Assembly (NCBI GenBank): GCA_034435435.1
Contig: DAOTXN010000054.1
Span: 1 to 28,511 of the forward strand
DNA: 28,511 nt
Reading direction: 5' to 3'
Source: DAOTXN01 sp034435435
GTDB lineage: Bacteria; Chloroflexota; Anaerolineae; S140-20
Both the position numbers and the translations under genes were made by a program. This document shows positions 7,915 through 14,798 of the stretch, one piece after another; within the stretch, counting starts at the first letter, position 1, and the number at the start of each line of letters is the position of its first letter. The notes under the pieces are model-generated. The model was not told the origin of the DNA and made no database searches. It saw nothing but the letters and a program-made list of their open reading frames with translations.

Positions 7915-9849
7915 CTACCGCAGCAGCAACGGGAGAAAAACTGAAAAATCTACACAGGCGGGACACGCGACCAGGAGCTGGTTGTGATTGGAATGGATAA
8001 AACTACCGGCCGCGCCTTGTTCGGCGTAAAACTGACCCTCCCAGCCGTCCCCCTCTAGCCGATACAAAGCCACGGGCGGCTCCGGCCCGTAAACAAACCC
8101 GCCCGTCGTCTCGGCGGCGTAGGCCGATTTTTGGATCAACGCGCCATTCTGGGACACGCCGTTGGCGATCCAGATCTGATATTGCCCCTGCTGGATTTGC
8201 CAGCCGTCGGCCATGCCCCACCACGGCTCGGGCAGCGGTCCCAGGTCGGCGTTGGCGGCGTTGAAGCTCCCGGCGGCCAAATCGTAGCATTGGGTGGCGC
8301 TGTTAATCTGGTGGTTGTGGTCCACGCCGCCAGCTACGCAGATGGCGCCCTGATCGCCCACCCAGGGCGCGTACCAAGAGGCGTGAAAGTTAAACCAGGC
8401 CTCGGGATTCGGCGATGAAAAGAATTGACCCAGGTATCTGCCAGGCGTGCCGTCAGGATAATAGACCCACAAGTCTCTCATTCTGCCGCCGCCCGGCTGG
8501 TCCGCCCCACCGGAGAGGTAACAGGCGTTCTTTTCCACGCCGGCTTTGACGCTGGGGTTGTTGAACAGCGAGACAACGTCTTGCGCCCAACGCCCTTCGG
8601 CGGGATAGAAAGCGGGGACAGGCTCAGTGTACCAGTTGTTGTGAGTGATGTCATAGATGTGCAGCGAGCCGGTCACGAGGGTGTCGGGAAAGAGCACGAC
8701 GACCTCATCCCCGGCCGCGTTGAGACCGTAGCAGCCGTCTACCGGATACTCAATGGTGGGGGTGATGACCGTCTCTGGCTGAAAGGTTTGCCAGGCGTCT
8801 GTGGCCGGGTCATAGCGTTGGGCGGCCCCGTGGGAGCCATAGCCGCCGATGGACCACAGGCCGCCGTCGGCGTGCGAGGCCCACACGACCACGTTGTCCA
8901 TCGTCGAGACAGGGCTGGCGGCGCGAGCCTGCCATCCGGCCCAAGCGCACACGGTGTTGACAATGGTGGACACGTCAGACTCGTTGTTGCCGGCGGCTCC
9001 TAGCGTGGCAGTCACCTGCTCGCCCGGTTCCAGGCACACATCCGGGGTCAGTTGGACGCTAAAGGTCACGGTCTCACCGGCGGCAAGACCAACGTTTTCG
9101 GGACCCGAAAAGATCGCATTGCCCGTGGGCACCTCATAAACAAGACCGAACGTGCCGCCGTCGCCGGTGTTGTTCCACAGTTCAAAGATGTGAGTCTGAG
9201 TGATGCCGTTACAGCCTTCCACCGTCAGACTGTCGGGCTTGAGCATCAACGGTGTGCATTCTTGGATGATCGCTTCGCCTGCAACGTCGTGGGGTGGAAC
9301 ACCGTCGCCGTCGCCCGAAAGCTCCCAGTTGATGATGCGCGGGCCGGTGTAGCTGCCCGGCACGAACACGTCAACGCAGAAGCTCCAACTGGCCCCGGCC
9401 ATCACTTCGCCAAAACTCCCATCGTTGTCCACGTACAGCACTTGGTTGCCGGACGGCTCGCTGCACGTCATATTTACCGGGTTGCCGCTGGAATCCGTGG
9501 CGTCTTGCGCGCCGCAGGTCGCCATCCATGGGGGCGGGGGCGTGCCGGGGGGAAAGGTCAGCCGCACCTGATCCAGCCATTCGGCGTCGGTGGAACCGTT
9601 GAACACTGTAAAACACAGGCTTTGGGTTTGACTGGCCTGGTAACAATCCTCCGTCGTCACCGAAGAGTTGTCGATGTTGGCGACGCTATAGGGGGCGGGC
9701 GCTGCGCCCAGAGATGCGCCCACACCCTGATCGACCTGCGCTGTCTGGGCCAGACCGGCTTGGGGAAGCGTGAGGAGTAAAAGCACGAGCCCTAGCAATA
9801 AACTCGGCCCCAACACCGGGGCTATGATAAACCAGCGAGACGTTTTCAT
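7915..9849 (-). CDS. Secreted protein: Ig-like region plus kelch-like beta-propeller
   Basis: I place the start at MKTSRWFIIAPVLG because AGGAG lies just upstream; an upstream in-frame ATG lacks a comparable site. The 644-residue product has a signal peptide (about 1-34, cleavage near LAQ-TA). Its Cys-containing beta-sandwich-like region (about 45-300) includes an extracellular NEAT-like style LFELWNNTGDGGTF strand and an AAGETVTFSVQL segment typical of Ig-like folds. The C-terminal half has kelch-type blades (GGLWSIGGYGSHGAAQRYDPATDAW, ACYLSGGADQPGG, AICVAGGVDHN...). The last residues are SVFLPLLLR. No enzymatic residues are recognised; a binding or structural surface role is inferred. It lies 67 bp after the preceding gene and ahead of the repeat cluster. 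Confidence 0.7.
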   Translation of the reverse strand: MKTSRWFIIAPVLGPSLLLGLVLLLLTLPQAGLAQTAQVDQGVGASLGAAPAPYSVANIDNSSVTTEDCYQASQTQSLCFTVFNGSTDAEWLDQVRLTFPPGTPPPPWMATCGAQDATDSSGNPVNMTCSEPSGNQVLYVDNDGSFGEVMAGASWSFCVDVFVPGSYTGPRIINWELSGDGDGVPPHDVAGEAIIQECTPLMLKPDSLTVEGCNGITQTHIFELWNNTGDGGTFGLVYEVPTGNAIFSGPENVGLAAGETVTFSVQLTPDVCLEPGEQVTATLGAAGNNESDVSTIVNTVCAWAGWQARAASPVSTMDNVVVWASHADGGLWSIGGYGSHGAAQRYDPATDAWQTFQPETVITPTIEYPVDGCYGLNAAGDEVVVLFPDTLVTGSLHIYDITHNNWYTEPVPAFYPAEGRWAQDVVSLFNNPSVKAGVEKNACYLSGGADQPGGGRMRDLWVYYPDGTPGRYLGQFFSSPNPEAWFNFHASWYAPWVGDQGAICVAGGVDHNHQINSATQCYDLAAGSFNAANADLGPLPEPWWGMADGWQIQQGQYQIWIANGVSQNGALIQKSAYAAETTGGFVYGPEPPVALYRLEGDGWEGQFYAEQGAAGSFIHSNHNQLLVACPACVDFSVFLPLLLR

Positions 9850-9916
9850 TCCAGTTCTCCTTTCGATGTTGACTCGTCCGCAAGGAAAAACCGAGAGCAT
9901 TGCCGTCGTCGAACAT

Positions 9917-10945
9917 TCAAGGGCTGTGAGCTTGCCCGGAGTCAGGGTCTATCGTCAACTCCGACACGTCTACGGCTTCAAAAGCCGAGCCGGGCACGTC
10001 GTGCAGCTCGTGCAGCACGTCGTTGTCCCAACGCTCGTCGGGCGCGCCCGAGATGTACCAGGCCGAGCCGTTGTCGGCCAGCATCATACCGTAGGTCTTG
10101 AGCGCCTGCAGGATGACTTGGGCGTCGGGCGAAAAGCCGGAAATGTCAAAATCGGCCTTGAGGCGAAAGCGCTGGCCCATGGGGGGATATTGGATATTGG
10201 TGAGGTTGGAGGCATAGTGACGCGCGGGCCAGACGTAGGCTCGGCGGGTCTGCGGCGCGGTGAAGCGCAGAGCGTGGCGGATTTCGCCGGCGGCCACTTC
10301 ATCGTAGCGCGCCAGGCCGGGCAGGATGGGCAGCCCGGCGGCGTCGGCGCTGGTCCAGCCGGCAGGACGCAAGGCGTGCGAATTCAGGTCAAAAATCGCG
10401 CCCGAGCCGGCCTCCCAACTGCCGTCGGTCTGGGGCCAGGCATCATACAATTCGTACAGCACGCAATTATCGCGGTCCACCACCAGCACGTGGCGGTCGC
10501 CGTCGCTATCCGGGCCGCCCTCGATGGGCGCATCCGGGGGGATAGGGTAGGGACCGGGGTCGCTCTCGTCGGCGTAGTCAAAGCTCACGTCTACCCCCGG
10601 CTGCGCGCCGGGCACGTCGGTGTAGGGGATGCCGATGGGTATGGTGGATGTGGGAGGCCAGTAACCGGAGCCAAAGTCGGCGTGCACGTGGGCGCTGGCG
10701 CCGATGGCGGCAACGTACAGGCTCGAGTTGGCGTCCACGGGCAGCGTGTCGATGGGCGCGTTCCAGATGTTGTCGGGGGGGAACACGGCGCACCCGGCCA
10801 CCGTGGGCGACGCGGAGGCTGCGGAGATCACGGGCAGATAGACCAGGCTATCGTCTGTCTGGTCTGCGCGGCTGGCGCGGCAGGCCGTGAGCAGCCCGGC
10901 CACGGCAAACAGCGTGAGACAAAGCGATGCTCTATGTCTGTGCAT
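9917..10945 (-). CDS. Conserved lipoprotein of unknown function
   Basis: The start at MHRHRASLC is supported by GGAGG 5 nt upstream and by giving a clean lipoprotein signal with lipobox LLTAC (Cys22); a longer frame to 11020 has neither. The 342-residue mature protein begins with a short linker carrying VYLPVIS (35-41). It continues with a compact domain starting CAVFPPDNIWNAPIDTLPVD and including GGPDSDGDRHVLVVDRDNC, then GWTSADAAGLPILPGL, an ARHYAS motif and YGMMLADNG. I recognise this as a domain conserved among secreted bacterial proteins, but I know no function and no domain name for it. His, Asp and Trp residues in the conserved blocks leave an enzymatic role possible. Spacing of 20 bp from the upstream gene supports co-transcription. 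Confidence 0.7.
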   Translation of the reverse strand: MHRHRASLCLTLFAVAGLLTACRASRADQTDDSLVYLPVISAASASPTVAGCAVFPPDNIWNAPIDTLPVDANSSLYVAAIGASAHVHADFGSGYWPPTSTIPIGIPYTDVPGAQPGVDVSFDYADESDPGPYPIPPDAPIEGGPDSDGDRHVLVVDRDNCVLYELYDAWPQTDGSWEAGSGAIFDLNSHALRPAGWTSADAAGLPILPGLARYDEVAAGEIRHALRFTAPQTRRAYVWPARHYASNLTNIQYPPMGQRFRLKADFDISGFSPDAQVILQALKTYGMMLADNGSAWYISGAPDERWDNDVLHELHDVPGSAFEAVDVSELTIDPDSGQAHSP

Positions 10946-10965
10946 GGCGCCTCCAGAAAATGTTT

Positions 10966-12675
10966 TTAACCATTTCTCAGTATCGCGGGCAGGTATAACC
11001 ACGCGGACGGCTCCCACCATTCGTACGCGCCCATGTCGGGGTGCGCGTCGCGGAGGCGACCGTCCAGGTCATCGGTGGGAGCGTTGTCGGTGCTGCCGGC
11101 GTCTATGGCGGGGCTGGTGGGCTGCAGGTGGGCGTCAAAGGCGTCGATGGTTTCGTTGAACAGGCCGGGCGAGACGTTGCACAGGCTATCTGCCGGGCAG
11201 GGGGTGGGGGGATTTTTGACGCCGTTGACGAGGACGTGGTCCAGGCTGAAAGGGTCGCCAGGGAGGCTGGTCCAGGCCAGGCACGTGGTGTCGCCGCCGC
11301 CGAATTCGGTGTGGCCCAGGAATAGGGTGTTACGCATCAAGATGCTCTCGCTCTCGTTGCAGACGTCGCCTTCCAGGCACTCGGCGATGACCAGGCAGTC
11401 TCCTTGCCCGGTGACGGTGTTATTGATCAGGGTGACGTGGTCGCCGGTGTGCAGGTTGAGGGCGATGGCGCTGCCGCCGGCCCGGCAGTGGTCTACGTCG
11501 TAGGTAAAGGGTTGGTCTTGGAAAAAGCCACAGTTGCTCACAGCGATGACGTTTTCGATGGTGGTCGGCCCGGCGGTTTTGATTTGGTCGCCGGCGTTCC
11601 CCTCGGCGATGGTGCGACGGATGGTGATGCTGCCGCCCAGGTTGTGGTAGAGCAGGTCGAGGCCGTCGGAGGTGTTGTGCAAAAAGGCCGAGTCTTCGAT
11701 GATCCAATCGCCGCCGGTGGCGCCGGTGCCGACGCCGTCGCCATAACCGCCGGCATCTTGCCCCCAGCAGCCAATCGGTTGTTCGCCTGGGTAGGTCTCG
11801 CCGCAGCCGTTCCACTCGACGGTCCAGCGGCGGAAGGTGAGTGTGCCTGAGTTGGAATCGTCGTTCTCAATGTCACCATCCCAGCCGACCCAGCCGTTGC
11901 CGGCGATGCGCACGTTTTCCACCGTCCAGTCGGTGAGTCGCCCGGCGTGAATGCCGAACGCGGCCAGACCGTGGATATTCAGGTTCTGGAGATGCACATC
12001 GGTCGAGTCTTCAGCGTACAGGCCGCCAGCGGCCCACTCGCCAAAGGGGTAATTGTCACGCTGGCAGGCCAGGCCGCCGGTGTGGCTCTCGACGCATTCA
12101 GAGTGATCGGTGATCTCCAGGCAGGCGAGTTCGACGTGGCTGGCGTCGGTGAGGTTGACGATAAACCAGGGGCGCTGCGCGCCCCACAGTTCAGGCGGGT
12201 TGGAACAACCTGTGTCCCAACCCGCTCCCAGGATACGGGTGGGGTGGGCCGGATCGGGGCCGCTGGGGATGGGCGGCATGTGGCAATCGAAGGCTCCATC
12301 GGCTTCGCAATTGTCCGCGCCCGGCGCGGCGTAACCCATCATGTAACTGCCGCCGGCGATGAGCAATGTGTCGCCGCCGGATATGCGCGGCGGGCCGCCC
12401 GGCGGCAAGGCCTGAAAGGGGTGATTCCAGGCGCAGTCCTGGGAAGCGCCGGTGTAAGGCGCGTCGGCGCGCCCGTTACATTGCTCGAAAGAGCCGCCGT
12501 CGGGACGGACGTAGTAGGTGAGACCTTGGGTTTGAGCGGGCGCAACCCGAACTGTTGGGGTGTGCGCCGGTTCTACGTCGGGTGGAATGGGTGTGGCCGA
12601 ACCGCTGACTTGAGTGCAGGCATTCCACACGAGTGTCAGAATCAATACCCCGATGAGCACCACACCTTTGCACAT
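10966..12675 (-). CDS. Cys-rich parallel beta-helix lipoprotein
   Basis: I choose the ATG at 12675 (MCKGVVLIGVLIL...), 6 nt after a strong GGAGGG. A longer frame to 12711 would overlap dinB by 4 bp but lacks such a site. The 569-residue protein has a lipobox VWNAC, a TP-rich linker, then YYVRPDGG and a right-handed beta-helix with about 20 cysteines. The helix turns include SDVHLQNLNIHG-like and ITIRRTIAEGNAGDQIKTAG segments. It ends in a choice-of-anchor-Q-like block (FDAHLQPTSPAIDAGS ... DMGAYEW) and the C-terminal LYLPAILRNG. Many cysteines suggest disulfides, fitting an extracellular location. A polysaccharide-binding or lyase role is possible but no catalytic set is identified. Confidence 0.8.
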   Translation of the reverse strand: MCKGVVLIGVLILTLVWNACTQVSGSATPIPPDVEPAHTPTVRVAPAQTQGLTYYVRPDGGSFEQCNGRADAPYTGASQDCAWNHPFQALPPGGPPRISGGDTLLIAGGSYMMGYAAPGADNCEADGAFDCHMPPIPSGPDPAHPTRILGAGWDTGCSNPPELWGAQRPWFIVNLTDASHVELACLEITDHSECVESHTGGLACQRDNYPFGEWAAGGLYAEDSTDVHLQNLNIHGLAAFGIHAGRLTDWTVENVRIAGNGWVGWDGDIENDDSNSGTLTFRRWTVEWNGCGETYPGEQPIGCWGQDAGGYGDGVGTGATGGDWIIEDSAFLHNTSDGLDLLYHNLGGSITIRRTIAEGNAGDQIKTAGPTTIENVIAVSNCGFFQDQPFTYDVDHCRAGGSAIALNLHTGDHVTLINNTVTGQGDCLVIAECLEGDVCNESESILMRNTLFLGHTEFGGGDTTCLAWTSLPGDPFSLDHVLVNGVKNPPTPCPADSLCNVSPGLFNETIDAFDAHLQPTSPAIDAGSTDNAPTDDLDGRLRDAHPDMGAYEWWEPSAWLYLPAILRNG

Positions 12676-12707
12676 AATTCGCCCTCCATAGCGATTCGAC
12701 TTGACGC

Positions 12708-13781
12708 TCAATCTTTAAAGAGTGTCAATTGTTCCACCGACGGGCATAGATGCCGCCCTGCCACACCCAACAACCGCACCGCTCGCCCACGTTGCCAGGC
12801 CCGCTCGAACAGCGCCAACGCCGCCCGGTAAATCTCTTTCTCGTCGTCCGTCGGCGCTCCCAGCGTCATCTGGCGGGTGAGCGTGCTAAAATCGGCGTAA
12901 CGCAGCTTGAGCGCGATGGCGCCCGCGGCCAGATCGGCCTGCTGAAGATGCCGGGCCACTCCCTGGCTCAAACGCCACAACTGTCGTTTCAGCGCGTCCA
13001 GGTCCGCCAGGTCGCGGCTGAACGTGGTCTCCTGGCTGAGTGACTTGGCCTCGCGCTCCGTCACCACGGGGCGCTCGTCCACTCCCCGCGCCTGGCGGGC
13101 CATATCGGCCCCGTGCTTGCCGAAACGCTCGCGCAACGCCTCTTCTGGGAGGCGCGCCAGCTCGCTCACCGTGGTCACACCCATCTCGGCCAGCTTGCTC
13201 GCCGTCACCGGCCCGATGCCCCACAGCACGCGCACCGGCAGCGGGGCCAGAAAAGCCGCTTCTTCGCCCGGACGCACTACCGTCAGCCCGCCGGGCTTGT
13301 GCTGGTCAGAGGCGACCTTGGCCACCAGCTTGTTGCTCGCCACACCCAGCGAGGCCGACAACTCGACTTTTTCCTGCACCTGCCGCTGAATCTCACGCGC
13401 CTGCTCGATGGCTTTATCCCAGGCGTCGATCTGGCCGGTCAGGTCCAGGTAGGCTTCGTCGATGCTGACCTGTTCCATCAGCGGCGAAAACTCTCTCAAA
13501 ATCGCCATCACCTGGCGTGAATAGTCACGATAAACAGCGTGGCGCGGGGGCAGCACGATGGCATTGGGACACAATTGCAGCGCCCGGGCCATGGGCATGG
13601 CCGAGCGCACCCCAAAGGCCCGCGCCGGATAAGAGGCGGTCGAGACAACTCCGCGCTGCTCCGGTCGCCCACCGATGATGAGCGGCTTGTCCGCCAAGTC
13701 GGGGTTCTTCAACACCTCCACGGCGGCGTAAAAGGCGTCCAGGTCCAGATGCACAATCGCCCGCATTCCCAATCTACGCAT
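12708..13781 (-). CDS. dinB: DNA polymerase IV (Y-family)
   Basis: The 357-residue protein matches the Y-family translesion polymerase throughout. It has HLDLDAFYAAVE (metal-binding Asp13, the Asp15 neighbour and the aromatic steric gate), YPARAFGVRSAMPM in the fingers, SIDEAYLDLTG (catalytic Asp108 and Glu109), the helix-hairpin-helix region GIGPVTASKLAEMGVTTVSELA, and the little finger with SLSQETTF. It copies damaged DNA in the cytoplasm. Length agrees with family norms (about 350). Two ATGs, 15 nt apart, are possible starts; the first has GGGGGAAG about 10 nt upstream. It heads the run of minus-strand exoprotein genes, only 32 bp ahead of the next start, which is an unusual setting for dinB. 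No LexA-type operator was recognised. Confidence 0.95.
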   Translation of the reverse strand: MRRLGMRAIVHLDLDAFYAAVEVLKNPDLADKPLIIGGRPEQRGVVSTASYPARAFGVRSAMPMARALQLCPNAIVLPPRHAVYRDYSRQVMAILREFSPLMEQVSIDEAYLDLTGQIDAWDKAIEQAREIQRQVQEKVELSASLGVASNKLVAKVASDQHKPGGLTVVRPGEEAAFLAPLPVRVLWGIGPVTASKLAEMGVTTVSELARLPEEALRERFGKHGADMARQARGVDERPVVTEREAKSLSQETTFSRDLADLDALKRQLWRLSQGVARHLQQADLAAGAIALKLRYADFSTLTRQMTLGAPTDDEKEIYRAALALFERAWQRGRAVRLLGVAGRHLCPSVEQLTLFKD

Positions 13782-13884
13782 TTACCGATCTTCCCCCTCT
13801 GTATACTCCAAACTCCTGACTCTGGCAAGCCATTCTTGAAGGGTCTTGGCTCCTGGCGCGTCTAATGAGTGTGATTCGTCCCTC

Positions 13885-14115
13885 GTAACTGCTCAGGTGG
13901 GGACATGACAACGAATTTTCGGGAACCTGTCCTGAGCTTGGCGAAGGATTGACCGAATGGCGTCGCCCAACCCTGCCCCGGGGCTGCCCGCGTTCTGCAG
14001 TGAGGCGCGGCGGCGCATCCCTTGGGACCACGGTCAGCGCGGCTGTGGGGCCGAGAAGCACAGATTCGCTCAATCCTTTGATTCGTTGTCATATCTGCAC
14101 AGGCTGAGCAGTTAC
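13885..14115. mobile_element. 231-bp IS66-like MITE with 8-bp target duplication
   Basis: The termini are imperfect inverted repeats. The left end reads GTAACTGCTCAG then, after 8 nt, ATGACAACGAAT; the right end, read inward on the other strand, begins GTAACTGCTCAG and, after 11 nt, has the same ATGACAACGAAT. The element is flanked by a perfect direct repeat CGTCCCTC (13877-13884 and 14116-14123). GTAA-starting ends with 8-bp duplications are the hallmark of the IS66 family, so this is probably a non-autonomous derivative moved by such a transposase, which is absent here. It contains a 24-bp insertion (13924-13947) relative to the second copy at 22202. It separates dinB from the ECF sigma gene. 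Confidence 0.85.
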
Positions 14116-14122
14116 CGTCCCT

Positions 14123-14165
14123 CAAAGGAATCCATTATCCTTTGTCAGACCGGTTGCTCAACCGG
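14123..14165 (+). promoter_or_regulatory. Two dyads upstream of the ECF sigma gene
   Basis: CAAAGGA (14123-14129) pairs with TCCTTTG (14138-14144) across 8 nt, and CCGGTTG (14150-14156) pairs with CAACCGG (14159-14165) across 2 nt. Both lie within 60 bp of the sigma start and right beside the MITE. They could be operators or mRNA hairpins; I cannot identify the cognate regulator or a confident promoter. Confidence 0.35.
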
Positions 14166-14180
14166 GCTAAGTGAAGTAAC

Positions 14181-14798
14181 ATGTCGGCAGTCGTACAGAG
14201 ATTTCACCTGAGCACACCCATGTCTCTCAACCTTGAGCAACTGCTCCAGCGCAGTCACGCAGGCGATCCGGTCGTGATTGAGGCGCTGGTGCAGCAGTAT
14301 CATGCGGCCATCTATCGCCTGGCGCTCTCCATGCTGGATGACCCTGACGAGGCCCAGGACGCCACGCAGGAGGCCTTTATTGCGGCCGCGCTCAACCTGC
14401 ACTGTTATCGGGGTGAATCCAGCCTCAAGACCTGGCTGTATGCCATCGCGCTCAACACTTGCCGGGGCCACTTGCGCAAGCGCAAAGCGCGCCGGGCCAT
14501 GCGCCAGACGTGGCACACCTTGCAATCGCTCGTCTCCGGGCCGCCTACTCCCGAAGAGACGGCCATGCGCAGCGAGACCGATATCCGCCTGTGGCAGGCC
14601 GTGGATGCGCTGGACGAGAAGCACCGGATGGCAGTTATCTTGCGCTACGCGCACAATCTGTCGATCCCGGAAATCGCCCAAACCCTGAATGTCAACGAAG
14701 GCACCGTCCATTCGCGCCTGCACTATGCCCGCCGCAAACTCCAGGGCTATCTGGCCCAGGCGGATATTTTGAAAAAAGGACGGGAGGGTGAAGGATGA
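14181..14798 (+). CDS. ECF-type RNA polymerase sigma factor
   Basis: The 205-residue protein has sigma region 2 (about 25-95), with DDPDEAQDATQEAFIAA and WLYAIALNTCRGHLRKR, and sigma region 4 (about 135-192), with LDEKHRMAVILRYAHNLSIPEIAQTLNVNEGTVHSRLHYARRKL cut here into its helix-turn-helix halves. There is no region 1 or 3, as expected for extracytoplasmic-function sigmas. The ATG at 14181 has GAAG 5 nt upstream; an internal ATG at 14220 is possible and gives a more typical N-terminus. The last 4 bp (ATGA) overlap the next gene, an anti-sigma/solute-binding fusion, so the two are translationally coupled. The likely job is to redirect transcription when that membrane protein releases it; target genes are unknown. 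Confidence 0.92.
   Translation: MSAVVQRFHLSTPMSLNLEQLLQRSHAGDPVVIEALVQQYHAAIYRLALSMLDDPDEAQDATQEAFIAAALNLHCYRGESSLKTWLYAIALNTCRGHLRKRKARRAMRQTWHTLQSLVSGPPTPEETAMRSETDIRLWQAVDALDEKHRMAVILRYAHNLSIPEIAQTLNVNEGTVHSRLHYARRKLQGYLAQADILKKGREGEG

Noticed and set aside
13862..14125. Minus-strand frames inside the MITE copies that share similar peptides
   Set aside because: They resemble each other only because the DNA is repeated; two frames are open at once and neither matches a transposase.
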